A stretch of DNA of 64,000 bases from Neisseria subflava (GCF_003044935.1 NZ_POXP01000002.1:409692-473691); one strand, 5' to 3'. Shown: positions 37,401 to 46,882, counted from the stretch's first letter. Program-made: numbers and translations. The notes: generated by a model not told the origin, from the letters alone.

Positions 37401-38576
37401 TTATTTGTTGTCAGGTTGGGATTTGACATCGTGGGAGACGGGCAGCTCAGGCATGGTTCGGGCAGACTCCGGAACATTGCCGGAAAGGGCTTTCAAGAAG
37501 GCAACGATGTTTTCAGTGTCTTCCGGAGCCAGGGTTTTACCCAATTGAGCTTTCGCCATGATGTTGACGGCTTTATCCAATTCCCAAACGCTGCCGTTGT
37601 GGAAGTATGGATAGGTACGTTCAACGTTTCTCAAGCCGGGAACACGGAAGAAGAATTCGTCTTCGGCTTTTTTGGTTACGTCCGCACGGCCTTTGTCGTG
37701 TTTAGGATCGTCGATGTGTTTCCAGTAAGGACCATCCACCAAACCGAATTTTTGGAACATGGCACCGCCCAAGTTGACGCCGTTGTGACAAGCGATACAG
37801 CCGTTGTCCATAAATGCGCGTACGCCTTTGCGTTCTTGTTCGCTCAGGGCAGATACGTTGCCTTTCAGGTAGTCGTCCCAACGGGTCGGAGTCAGCAGGG
37901 TACGTTCAAACGCGCCCAATGCGGTGGTGATGTTTTTGAAGGAAACCGCGCCGTCTTCAGGGAATGCGGCTTTGAATTTTTCTTGGTATTCAGGGATACC
38001 GGCGATTTTGGCGGCGGCATCGGCTTCGGTAGCGTTGGCCATTTCAACAGGGTTGAGCAATGGGCCGCCGGCTTGTTCTTCCACATCGGCGGCACGGCCG
38101 TCCCAGAATTGGCTGCCCAACAAGGCGGCATTCAGAGCAGTTGGGGAGTTACGGCCACCGAATTGGCTTTTGTGACCCGCGCTGGTCGGCATGTTGTCTA
38201 CGCCGGCAGTTGCCAAGTTGTGGCAAGAGTTACAGCTGACGGTGTTGCCTTTGGACAGGCGGTTTTCGTACCAAAGTTGTTGGCCGAGTTTGACCTGTTC
38301 TTCGGTAAACGGACGAACTTTTTGCATTTCGGCTAAGTCAGGCAAAGGTTTGAACGTAGCTTGCGCGCGTTCCAACAGGGCTTTGTCTTCGGCAGAAACA
38401 TCGGCAGAATTTTGAGGGGCCGAAACAGCGGCGGTGCTTGCGGCAGCATCGGCACCGCTCGCGGCAGAAGCTGCTTGAGGGGTTTCGGTTGTTTGAGCCG
38501 TTTTCTCGCCGCAGGCGGTCAGCGCGGCAGAAACGGCCAAAGCCAAAGCGATTTGGTGGAGTTTTAAACGTGGCAT
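37401..38576 (-). CDS. ccp: Di-heme cytochrome c peroxidase (lipoprotein)
   Basis: A 391-residue periplasmic peroxidase that reduces hydrogen peroxide with electrons from cytochrome c. The signal ends LTAC (Cys22), so it is lipid-anchored, as in gonococcal Ccp. A long alanine/serine linker (about 33-60) spaces the enzyme from the membrane. The two heme sites are CNSCH at 115-119 and CIACH near 265. The second-domain Met region KQLGKTLAPEDTENIVAFLKAL-type ending is present. An AGGAGGG ribosome site precedes the ATG. In gonococcus the gene responds to oxygen limitation through FNR; I could not find a convincing FNR box in the upstream DNA here. Confidence 0.94.
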   Translation of the reverse strand: MPRLKLHQIALALAVSAALTACGEKTAQTTETPQAASAASGADAAASTAAVSAPQNSADVSAEDKALLERAQATFKPLPDLAEMQKVRPFTEEQVKLGQQLWYENRLSKGNTVSCNSCHNLATAGVDNMPTSAGHKSQFGGRNSPTALNAALLGSQFWDGRAADVEEQAGGPLLNPVEMANATEADAAAKIAGIPEYQEKFKAAFPEDGAVSFKNITTALGAFERTLLTPTRWDDYLKGNVSALSEQERKGVRAFMDNGCIACHNGVNLGGAMFQKFGLVDGPYWKHIDDPKHDKGRADVTKKAEDEFFFRVPGLRNVERTYPYFHNGSVWELDKAVNIMAKAQLGKTLAPEDTENIVAFLKALSGNVPESARTMPELPVSHDVKSQPDNK

Positions 38577-38971
38577 AGGAGGGTTCCTTTGTTATGCGTT
38601 TGTTATGTCATGGATTGCTGATTGCACCAGCAATATGCCAACTATAAAAGATAAGGCGGTTTTAATTTTTTTTGTAAATCAACCTTTTAAATTTGATAAA
38701 TTCTGAAAATATCACTGATAGGGAAATTTATACTATGGAACTTTTTTATTATTTATTTACAATTGCTTAGATAAATTAAGGCCGTCTGAAAAAATAAAAT
38801 TCAGACGGCCTTATTCAGACGGCCTTTTAGTTTTTATTGATTACGTCCGTTATTTTATTTTAAAAAATCTTAATAAATATGGGGTTATTAAAAAATAAAA
38901 ATAATTTGCGTTATTAAGCATAAAGCGTTATAAATGCGTTAACAAATGAACATTTCACTTTAGAGTTTTTT
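38577..38971. other. ccp-efeU divergent intergenic region
   Basis: About 395 bases with no gene. It contains a DUS hairpin followed by a third DUS copy (38779-38827), long AT-rich stretches, and three GCGTTA repeats just before efeU (38908, 38925 and 38936). Promoters of both genes must be here. An AATAA-TTTGCG-TTATT dyad near 38902 could be part of an iron-responsive operator, but the match to a Fur box is poor. Confidence 0.5.
38779..38827. terminator. Triple DUS cluster
   Basis: One forward DUS followed by two reverse copies (TTCAGACGGCCTTA and TTCAGACGGCCTTTT) within 49 bases. The forward arm can pair with either reverse arm, giving two alternative hairpins. Confidence 0.7.
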
Positions 38972-39796
38972 ATGCTGATTGCTTTATTGATTATGCTGCG
39001 CGAGGGCATCGAAGCCGCCCTGATCGTCGGCATTGTTGCCAGTTTTTTGAAACAGTCGGGACACAGCGAGCTGATGCCGAAGGTTTGGCTGGGCGTGTTT
39101 TTGGCTTCGGTCATGTGTTTGGGTATTGGTTACGGCATTCATTCCGCTACCGGCGAGATTCCGCAAAAAGAACAGGAATTGGTGGTCGGCGCCATCGGCC
39201 TGGTGGCTGTGGCGATGCTGACGTACATGATTTTGTGGATGAAGAAGGCCGCGCGTTCGATGAAACAGCATCTTCAGGATTCTGTTCAGTCGGCCTTAAA
39301 CCGCGGCAGCGGCCAGGGTTGGGCCTTGGTCGGCATGGCGTTTTTGGCTGTGGCGCGCGAAGGTTTGGAGAGTGTGTTTTTCCTGCTGGCCGTGTTCCAG
39401 CAAAGCCCGACGTGGTCTATGCCGATAGGCGCGGTGTTGGGTCTGTTGGTGGCGGTTGTCATCGGTACGCTGATTTATCAGGGCGGTATGCGCCTGAACT
39501 TGGCGAAGTTTTTCCGTTGGACGGGCGCGTTTTTGATTGTGGTAGCGGCCGGTCTGTTGGCCGGTTCATTTCGCGCGCTGCATGAGGCCGGCGTATGGAA
39601 TGTGATGCAGGATATTGCTTTCGACACATCGAAATATTTGCATGAAGACAGCCCTTTAGGCGTGCTGCTCGGCGGTTTCTTCGGTTATACCGACCACCCG
39701 ACCGAAGGCGAAGTCCTGATTTGGCTGCTGTATCTGGTTCCCGTCATGATTTGGTTTTTGCGCGGCAGTGCGCCGGCAAAAACGTTAACTAAATAA
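38972..39796 (+). CDS. efeU: Iron permease of the FTR1/EfeU family
   Basis: A 274-residue inner-membrane permease with about seven helices. The two iron-binding REGxE motifs are REGIE at 10-14 and REGLE at 129-133, in helices 1 and 4, as in EfeU/Ftr1. It takes up iron supplied by EfeO and EfeB. It is first in an operon with efeO (6 bases downstream) and efeB. The ATG has TTTAGAG upstream, a moderate ribosome site. The C-terminal helix LIWLLYLVPVMIWFL is complete, unlike the frameshifted allele known from laboratory E. coli. Confidence 0.93.
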   Translation: MLIALLIMLREGIEAALIVGIVASFLKQSGHSELMPKVWLGVFLASVMCLGIGYGIHSATGEIPQKEQELVVGAIGLVAVAMLTYMILWMKKAARSMKQHLQDSVQSALNRGSGQGWALVGMAFLAVAREGLESVFFLLAVFQQSPTWSMPIGAVLGLLVAVVIGTLIYQGGMRLNLAKFFRWTGAFLIVVAAGLLAGSFRALHEAGVWNVMQDIAFDTSKYLHEDSPLGVLLGGFFGYTDHPTEGEVLIWLLYLVPVMIWFLRGSAPAKTLTK

Positions 39797-40975
<1,179 letters not shown>

Positions 40976-41109
40976 GATAACGCGTTTTCAGACGGCCTTT
41001 GGATATTGAAAGGCCGTCTGAATCTTATTGTCGCCCACACAAATATGCTTGAAAACCGACCTTACTTCACACGATTGCAATCTTTCCGTTCTCTGCCAAG
41101 GAGCAGACC

Positions 41110-42375
41110 ATGAGCCAAAACAAACAACCGGCACAACCCGAAAAACGAACCCTTTTCAAAACTGCCCTTGCCGCCGGTGCCATCGGCGTTGCCGGTTATT
41201 TTGCCGGTAAAAAACAAGGCGAAACCGCCGCCGAAACCCAAAACAACCAACATTCCGAGCTGGCCTATCCGTGTTATGGCGAGCATCAGGCAGGCATCGT
41301 TACGCCACACCAGCTCTTCGGCATCATGTGTGCCTTTGACGTTACCGCCAAAGACGCCAAACAACTTGAAAACCTGTTCCGCGCCCTGACCGCCCGCATC
41401 GAATTTCTCACCCAAGGCGGCGAATACCAAGACGGCGATGACAAGCTCCCGCCTGCGGGCAGCGGCATCCTCGGCAAACAATTCCGCCCCGATGGGTTGA
41501 CGGTTACCGTCGGCGTCGGCAGCAGCCTCTTTGACGACCGCTTCGGCCTCAAAGACAAAAAGCCGAAACACCTGCAGGAAATGCGCGACTTCCCCAACGA
41601 CAAACTCCAAAAATCTTGGTGCGACGGCGACCTCAGCCTGCAAATTTGCGCATTCTCCCCCGAAACCTGCCAAGCCGCCCTGCGCGACATCATCAAAAAC
41701 ACCGCCCAGTTTGCCGTGATCCGTTGGAGCATAGACGGTTGGCTCCCTAAAGCCGAACCCGGCGCCATTGCCGCGCGCAACCTTTTAGGCTTCCGCGACG
41801 GTTCCGGTAATCCAAAAGTCGAAGATCCCAAAGTCGCCGATCAAGTCCTGTGGACGGGCGTTGCCGCCAACAGCTTGGACGAACCGGCATGGGCGAAAAA
41901 CGGCAGCTATCAGGCCGTCCGCCTCATCCGCCACTTTGTCGAGTTTTGGGACCGCACCCCGATGCAGGAACAAACCGATATTTTCGGCCGGCGCAAATAC
42001 AGCGGCGCGCCCATGGACGGTAAAAAAGAGGGCGACACCGCCGATTTTGCCAAAGACCCCGACGGCAAAATCACGCCCAAAGACAGCCATATGCGCCTTG
42101 CCAACCCGCGCGATCCGGAGTTCATGAAAAAACACCTGCTCTACCGCCGCGCCTTCAACTATTCGCGCGGCCTTGCCGCCAACGGCCAGCTCGATGTCGG
42201 CCTGATTTTCATCTGCTATCAGGCCAACCTTGCCGACGGCTTCATCTTCGTGCAAAACCTGCTCAACGGCGAGCCTCTGGAGGAATACATCAGCCCGTTT
42301 GGCGGCGGCTATTTCTTCGTCCTGCCGGGTGTCGAAAAAGGCAGCTTCCTCGGCAAAGAGCTTTTGGGCGTATAA
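41110..42375 (+). CDS. efeB: Deferrochelatase/DyP-type peroxidase EfeB
   Basis: A 421-residue heme peroxidase of the DyP family, exported folded. The N terminus EKRTLFKTALAAGAIGVAGYFAG is a Tat signal with Lys-Arg in place of the twin Arg. DyP marks are GFRDGSGNP (the GxxDG motif with the catalytic Asp), the heme-ligand region in VRLIRHFVEFWDRTPMQEQ, and RRAFNYSRGL near the C terminus. EfeB is proposed to oxidise ferrous iron or extract iron from heme for EfeO/EfeU. An AAGGAG ribosome site is present. A tail-to-tail DUS pair (40987-41022) lies between efeO and efeB and may attenuate. Confidence 0.92.
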   Translation: MSQNKQPAQPEKRTLFKTALAAGAIGVAGYFAGKKQGETAAETQNNQHSELAYPCYGEHQAGIVTPHQLFGIMCAFDVTAKDAKQLENLFRALTARIEFLTQGGEYQDGDDKLPPAGSGILGKQFRPDGLTVTVGVGSSLFDDRFGLKDKKPKHLQEMRDFPNDKLQKSWCDGDLSLQICAFSPETCQAALRDIIKNTAQFAVIRWSIDGWLPKAEPGAIAARNLLGFRDGSGNPKVEDPKVADQVLWTGVAANSLDEPAWAKNGSYQAVRLIRHFVEFWDRTPMQEQTDIFGRRKYSGAPMDGKKEGDTADFAKDPDGKITPKDSHMRLANPRDPEFMKKHLLYRRAFNYSRGLAANGQLDVGLIFICYQANLADGFIFVQNLLNGEPLEEYISPFGGGYFFVLPGVEKGSFLGKELLGV

Positions 42376-42403
42376 ATCTGCCGATGGTTTAAATAGATAA
42401 TAA

Positions 42404-42444
42404 AAAGGCCGTCTGAAACCTGATTTCCAGATTTCAGACGGCCT
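42404..42444. repeat. 41-bp DUS hairpin, left copy flanking the effector cassette
   Basis: Identical over 41 bases to 44327-44367, including the non-DUS loop ACCTGATTTCCAGAT, and in the same orientation. It also acts as the efeB/effector terminator, being followed by TTTTT. A third copy with one stem change lies in inverted orientation after pgk (56049-56090). Confidence 0.9.
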
Positions 42445-42450
42445 TTTTAG

Positions 42451-43533
42451 TTAAGAAAGCATCATTCCACGTGATTGGGATTGCACGATTTGTTTTTGTT
42501 GCTCCTCATATTCAATTCGTTGTGCCGTTTGCTGAATTTGGCTCAGGCTTTCCTCTACCGGCGTCTTAGCCGCTTCCCACATATCTACAGAAGCCATTAT
42601 TAATCCGGGGGCTCTGTGTCCGACCGAGACTTTCCCATTATCGTTAATATTGAATAAAGACACGTCCTGCATATTGTTTGGATAGTATGCGGAGGTTAAT
42701 GACATAGCAATTTTATCTACATCATTTTTATCATAGGCAATATTTTTCTTATCACAGAAGTCAGTAAAAGCCTGTTTACACTGATGGAAGATGGCCTGGG
42801 CAGTTTTAGGCATATCGTTGATTTTTAGAATATCCCCATCGATGCTAACCTGTGCGTATTGATGCCCTTGTTCGCGTTGATTTTCAGTTAAAATGTATCG
42901 TTGGGTAAAAGTTCTCTCAGGCATTAGCTTGTGTACATTTTCCATTAACTCATCGATATTTTTTCCTGCAGGATAACGGGAAATGGTATTCGGGATCTTT
43001 TCAAATTCGGGAATATTGCCCAATACTTTGGTTGCCGCTTTTTTGGAAGTATTAATCGTACCGATTTTCTGGCCGTTCCTGTATAAATCTTTGCTGTGAG
43101 TGGAATAAACGTTGCTGGCATTTAATGCGGCATAGACGAAATCGATGCAGCTTCGGCTGTTCCAGTTGTAGATATCTGAATTAAAACCATATTTTTTTGG
43201 GGTTTCTCCAAAATCTTTAAGTTTGTCATATTGTGCCTGTGTGATGGCTATCGTTTTCCGATACACCTGCTGACTGTAAACTTTATGTTCGTCCTCTTGA
43301 ACTTTGCCCGGTTTGTCGGGAGAGTACCAATCGAATTTTGCAGAACCGTGCGGCGGTGCAAAACCGTAGGCCTTGATCGTTCGACCACCATCTTCACTAA
43401 TACCGTAGAAAACATGACCTGGATCGGAGGTTAGTTGCTTGCCATTCTCCATCCAAGGTTTTCCGTCTTTCTCCAGAGGCGTACCTGCGCCTGCCACATA
43501 AATTGTCAGGGTGTATTTCTTTTGATTGTTCAT
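42451..43533 (-). CDS. Putative type IV secretion antibacterial effector with XVIPCD-like C terminus
   Basis: A 360-residue protein without signal peptide. The C-terminal 100 residues (about 255-355) match the XVIPCD secretion signal of X-Tfe effectors: DVDKIAMSLTSAYYPNNMQDV, then VGHRAPGLIMASVDMWEAAKTPVEESLSQIQQ, then a glutamine-rich tail. The N-terminal half has His40 (DPGHVFYGISEDGG) before Cys129 (WNSRSCIDFVYAAL), the residue order of permuted papain/NlpC-P60 or LRAT-like hydrolases, so a cell-wall or lipid hydrolase toxin is plausible. The gene upstream encodes a lipoprotein that should be its immunity factor. Gene order Tfi then Tfe is usual. X-T4SS structural genes are not in the window. 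Codon use is more AT-rich than the neighbours. Domain assignment is by eye and from memory. Confidence 0.68.
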   Translation of the reverse strand: MNNQKKYTLTIYVAGAGTPLEKDGKPWMENGKQLTSDPGHVFYGISEDGGRTIKAYGFAPPHGSAKFDWYSPDKPGKVQEDEHKVYSQQVYRKTIAITQAQYDKLKDFGETPKKYGFNSDIYNWNSRSCIDFVYAALNASNVYSTHSKDLYRNGQKIGTINTSKKAATKVLGNIPEFEKIPNTISRYPAGKNIDELMENVHKLMPERTFTQRYILTENQREQGHQYAQVSIDGDILKINDMPKTAQAIFHQCKQAFTDFCDKKNIAYDKNDVDKIAMSLTSAYYPNNMQDVSLFNINDNGKVSVGHRAPGLIMASVDMWEAAKTPVEESLSQIQQTAQRIEYEEQQKQIVQSQSRGMMLS

Positions 43534-43566
43534 AATTTTTCCTTTGGTCAGAATTTCAGGGTTAAA

Positions 43567-44244
43567 TTATTTGTAATACGGTTGGGTATTAACGGACACA
43601 GATAGACGGAGTTTAGGATAATTGGGGAAATCTTGAAGCGGTCTAATTTTCAGCCTGTAATAGCCCCCTTTTTCCTGTATCAGAAACCAAGCCATCGCGT
43701 TTTCTCGGATACTAAATTCTTCTCCATTAAATGTGTGAGACGAGTGAGCAATAGATTCATCGGCAACAAATTGAGTTTGGTTATTCTTGAATCTAATAGC
43801 ATTCTCATAATTATTATTAATTTTTGGCAATTCGGCATAATGAATAAAATTATTACTCAAACTTATTTGAGTTTCTTTCTTCCCTTTGTCAAAATGCACT
43901 AGAGAAGTTTCAAATTTCAACAACTTGTTTTCAATCAAATAATCATTCATATCCACTCTCTTTTCAACGTCGTAATACTTTTTATCTTCAAGCGGATACA
44001 TTGCCATAATATAGACCGCATAGTTCGTTTCGAGGGCTTTTGGCTTTTTTTTCAATTTGAAATAAAACACCTGTTCCTTCTTCGGGTCGATAATCAAAGG
44101 CTGTTCGAACGGCACCTCGTATACAGGATGTCCGTTAATTTCTTTCGGTACGTCTTTATATGGATCGCCATATTGGGAACAGGCACTTAAAAAAGTTGCA
44201 AAAAAGCCTAAAAGAGCTAGTGTATATTTTTTTGTTTTGTTCAT
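43567..44244 (-). CDS. Putative periplasmic lipoprotein immunity protein (X-Tfi candidate)
   Basis: A 225-residue predicted lipoprotein: MNKTKKYTLALLGFFATFLSAC gives Cys22. The mature part is beta-rich with short hydrophobic strands and no helices of membrane type, and ends LRLSVSVNTQPYYK. I do not recognise a named family. Its stop is 33 bases before the effector start, and both genes have AAAGGAAAAAT-type ribosome sites, so they are one operon. A lipoprotein directly upstream of an XVIPCD effector is the usual form of the immunity protein, which blocks the toxin in the periplasm of the producer. Confidence 0.65.
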   Translation of the reverse strand: MNKTKKYTLALLGFFATFLSACSQYGDPYKDVPKEINGHPVYEVPFEQPLIIDPKKEQVFYFKLKKKPKALETNYAVYIMAMYPLEDKKYYDVEKRVDMNDYLIENKLLKFETSLVHFDKGKKETQISLSNNFIHYAELPKINNNYENAIRFKNNQTQFVADESIAHSSHTFNGEEFSIRENAMAWFLIQEKGGYYRLKIRPLQDFPNYPKLRLSVSVNTQPYYK

Positions 44245-44326
44245 TATTTTTCCTTTATATTTTCGGTTGATAGTAAAAAATATGATTAAGTATATACCAT
44301 TAAAGCTTTAAATATCTTAATTTGTG

Positions 44327-44367
44327 AAAGGCCGTCTGAAACCTGATTTCCAGATTTCAGACGGCCT
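44327..44367. repeat. 41-bp DUS hairpin, right copy flanking the effector cassette
   Basis: Exact copy of 42404-42444 in the same orientation, 1,923 bases away. It lies between the cassette promoter region and the end of pncC. Recombination between the two copies would remove the effector and immunity genes precisely. Confidence 0.9.
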
Positions 44368-44379
44368 GAGTTTTTTCTA

Positions 44380-44847
44380 TCAAACTAAATGTTTCGCCAA
44401 GAAAGCCAATGCGTATTCGACGGCTTGCGCCCTTACTGCTTCGCGGTCGCCTGTGAATAGCGCGGTTTGCTCAAACGAGTCTTCGGGCGTGGCCAGGCCG
44501 AACCAGACTGTGCCGACCGGTTTGGCCGCGCTGCCGCCGCCAGGGCCGGCGATGCCTGAAATACTCAAGGCGTAATCTGCCTGCGCGACGGCTTTTGCGC
44601 CGCGAGCCATTTCATAGACGGTCTCGCGGCTGACCGCGCCGTGTTTCAGCAAGGTGTCGGGCATGACGCCGAGGCGGTCTTGTTTGGCTTGGTTGCTGTA
44701 TGTGACGAAGCTTTGGTGAAACCACTGCGAGCTGCCGGGAATGGAAGTCAGCGCACCTGCAAGTAGGCCGCCGGTGCAGGACTCGGCGCAGGTAACGGTT
44801 TGGCGGCGGCTGGTCAGGTGTTCGGCGATGGTTTGCAGATGGGACAT
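44380..44847 (-). CDS. pncC: Nicotinamide-nucleotide amidohydrolase (CinA C-terminal domain)
   Basis: A 155-residue stand-alone CinA C-terminal domain. It deamidates NMN to nicotinate mononucleotide for NAD recycling. Typical features are TCAESCTGGLLAGALTSIPGSSQWFHQSFVTYSNQAKQ at about 19-56 (the Ser/Thr nucleophile segment) and ALSISGIAGPGGGSAAKPVGTVWFG near 92-116. It lacks the N-terminal CinA domain, like E. coli PncC. Together with pncA it handles NAD salvage in this genome. It follows mscS in the reverse direction with a DUS between. Confidence 0.92.
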   Translation of the reverse strand: MSHLQTIAEHLTSRRQTVTCAESCTGGLLAGALTSIPGSSQWFHQSFVTYSNQAKQDRLGVMPDTLLKHGAVSRETVYEMARGAKAVAQADYALSISGIAGPGGGSAAKPVGTVWFGLATPEDSFEQTALFTGDREAVRAQAVEYALAFLAKHLV

Positions 44848-44923
44848 GGCGGCTCCTTATGGAAAAGGGTGGAATGGGGCGGGCGTTTGACCCGCCGGGT
44901 TTCAGACGGCCTGAAAGCTGAAA

Positions 44924-45769
44924 TCAGGCTTTCGGCTGAATGAGGTGGACATCACATTGTGGGAACGGGATGTTGATGTTGGCGGCACGCAGGTTTTCAA
45001 CCACTTGCTCGTTCAGGGCGAATCGGAACGGGCCGAGATTTTCTTCTTGCGTCCACGCCCAAAGGGTAATTTCGATGGCGCTGTCGCCAAGGTTGGTAAT
45101 GTATACGACGGCAGGTCGTTCTTCGGTTTGAACACACAATGGATGCTCGGTTGCCGCTCTCAATACGGCGGCTTTGGCGGCTTTCAAGTCGCAGGCGTAG
45201 TCGACGCCGACAACGACTTGGGCGCGGCACAGGGGCAGGGAGGAGCGGTTGGTGATGCTGTTGGTCATGACCACGCTGTTGGGCAGGACGACTTCTTCGT
45301 TGTCCGGCGTACTCAAAGAGGTCTGCACCATTTTGATTTCGCGGACGATACCTTCAAAACCGTTGACACGGATAAAGTCGCCGACTTTAAATGGGCGGAA
45401 CAGGATAATCAGCGCGCCGGCGGCGAAGTTGGACAGTTGGTCTTTCAAAGACAAAGCCACGGCCAAGCCTGCGCCGCCGATCAAGGCGGTAACGGAAGTG
45501 GTCGGGATGCCGAGTTTGCCCAGTGCGGCGATGATGACGAGGATCAGCAGGCCGATGTTGGCGACGTTGCCGAGGAAGCTGACCAGTGTTTTATCGACTT
45601 TGGCGCGTGTCAGCGCGGCTTTCATCAGTGTTACCAAGCGTGTGGCGATCCAGCGGCCGATAAAGAAGATGGCTAAGGCGGCCAGCAGGTTGGTACCGAA
45701 AGACATGCCGGTTTGGGCGAGTTGTTCCCAACCGGAGAAGGAGGAGAGGACTTGAAGATCGAAATTCAT
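44924..45769 (-). CDS. mscS: Small-conductance mechanosensitive channel, MscS family
   Basis: A 281-residue inner-membrane channel. Three N-terminal helices are visible: NLLAALAIFFIGRWIATRLV, VANIGLLILVIIAALGKLGI and the glycine/alanine-rich pore helix TTSVTALIGGAGLAVALSLKDQLSNFAAGALIILF with the GLAVALSLK packing pattern. The beta domain follows (FKVGDFIRVNGFEGIVREI...LPNSVVMTNSITNRSSLP) and the mixed C-terminal vestibule. It releases osmolytes under hypo-osmotic shock. Length matches E. coli MscS (286). It is monocistronic between DUS elements. Confidence 0.94.
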   Translation of the reverse strand: MNFDLQVLSSFSGWEQLAQTGMSFGTNLLAALAIFFIGRWIATRLVTLMKAALTRAKVDKTLVSFLGNVANIGLLILVIIAALGKLGIPTTSVTALIGGAGLAVALSLKDQLSNFAAGALIILFRPFKVGDFIRVNGFEGIVREIKMVQTSLSTPDNEEVVLPNSVVMTNSITNRSSLPLCRAQVVVGVDYACDLKAAKAAVLRAATEHPLCVQTEERPAVVYITNLGDSAIEITLWAWTQEENLGPFRFALNEQVVENLRAANINIPFPQCDVHLIQPKA

Positions 45770-45813
45770 AATTGTGTGTGCGTGTGAAGTTGTTTAAAAG
45801 GTCATTGTAAAAC

Positions 45814-45857
45814 AAGGCCGTCTGAAAAACTAATGATTTGTTTTTTCAGACGGCCTT
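45814..45857. terminator. DUS hairpin between thiB and mscS
   Basis: AAGGCCGTCTGAAAAA and TTTTTTCAGACGGCCTT with a short AT loop; ends the thiB transcript. Confidence 0.8.
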
Positions 45858-45880
45858 GATGTGTTTTTAAGTTTTTCGGT

Positions 45881-46882
45881 TTAACGTAAAACGGTTTTGC
45901 TCCAACGGCTCACCCATTGTTTTTGTTTGGTGTTGATGTCGGCGCGGTTGGGGGAATCGCTGTGTTTCGGTGTTTGGGCAAACTCGAATACTTTGGGCAG
46001 CGGTGTGTTTTTGACTGCCGGATAGACCCACATTTCGGCAGGCAGGGCTTTTTGCACTTCGCCGCTTTGCAGCCAGCTCACCAGTTTGGCCGCCAGCTCG
46101 GGTTGTTTTGCGCCTTTCAAAACGGCCGCGCCTTCAACTTGGCGGAATGTGCCGCCTTTGAGGAAGAGGTTGCCGGTGGGCGGGGTGCTGTATTTGCCTT
46201 TGGAGTAGTGGACTTCGGCCGCCGGGCTGGTGGCATAGCTGACCACGAGGGGGTAGGCGCCGCCGTTTTGGGTGAAGTCGGTGTAGTAGGCTTCGCTCCA
46301 GCCTTTGGCGACTTTCACGCCGTTTTGGCGCATTTGCGCCCACCATTTGAACGCGCCTTCTTCACCCATGCCGCCGATGTTGGCCAAGAGGAAGGAGAGG
46401 CCGGGCGAGGATGTGGCGGGAGACGGGGTTACCAGAAGGTTTTTATATTCCGGCTTGGTCAGGTCTTGCAGGGTTTGCGGCAGGGGCAGTTTTTTCTGTT
46501 CAAACCATTTTTTGTCGTAGTTGATGGCGACATAGGCGTAATCGACGGCCAGCGCATCGGGCAGGGAAGCGGTTACGGGCGCGGATTTGGGTTGGCTGGC
46601 AGCGAGGATGCCGGCGGCTTTGGCTTTGCCGATGTTGGCGTTGTCCAAACCGTAAACCGCATCGGCAATCGGGTTGGCTTTGCTCAAAATCAGCTTATTG
46701 AGCATTTCGTTGCCGCTGCCTGCCTTGATGACGGACACTTTGGCATCGTTGGCTTTTTCAAATTGAGCGATGACGGATGGGGGCAGGCTGAAGGATTTGT
46801 GTACGGCCAAACGCACTTCGGTTTGGGCGTACAGGTTTGCCGAAGCCAGCAACAGGGCGAGGGCGGACAATTTCAGTTTCAT
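45881..46882 (-). CDS. thiB: Thiamine ABC transporter substrate-binding protein
   Basis: A 333-residue periplasmic binding protein with signal peptide MKLKLSALALLLASANLYAQ. Family features include VRLAVHKSFSLPPSVIAQFEKAN, GSGNEMLNKLILSKANPIADAVYGLDN near 57-83, and the thiamine-pocket segments VTPSPATSSPGLSFLLANIGG and SYATSPAAEVHY. It captures thiamine or its phosphates for ThiPQ. No thiP or thiQ gene lies next to it, and the 64-base divergent upstream region is too short for a TPP riboswitch, so regulation differs from the usual thiBPQ operon. The transporter partners must be elsewhere. Confidence 0.9.
   Translation of the reverse strand: MKLKLSALALLLASANLYAQTEVRLAVHKSFSLPPSVIAQFEKANDAKVSVIKAGSGNEMLNKLILSKANPIADAVYGLDNANIGKAKAAGILAASQPKSAPVTASLPDALAVDYAYVAINYDKKWFEQKKLPLPQTLQDLTKPEYKNLLVTPSPATSSPGLSFLLANIGGMGEEGAFKWWAQMRQNGVKVAKGWSEAYYTDFTQNGGAYPLVVSYATSPAAEVHYSKGKYSTPPTGNLFLKGGTFRQVEGAAVLKGAKQPELAAKLVSWLQSGEVQKALPAEMWVYPAVKNTPLPKVFEFAQTPKHSDSPNRADINTKQKQWVSRWSKTVLR

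Noticed and set aside
38577..38760. FNR or Fur box upstream of ccp and efeU
   Set aside because: TTGAT half-sites and AT-rich dyads occur, but none reaches a convincing full match at a sensible distance from a promoter, so no site is claimed.
38779..38827. Repeated DUS units as a possible CRISPR-like array
   Set aside because: The repeats are the 10-12 bp uptake core in both orientations without uniform spacers; no cas genes are in the window.
42451..43533. Effector as a T6SS phospholipase or Tae-type amidase
   Set aside because: No GxSxG lipase motif is seen, and the Cys and His order and surrounding sequence do not match Tae families I know; the C-terminal XVIPCD-like domain points to the type IV route.
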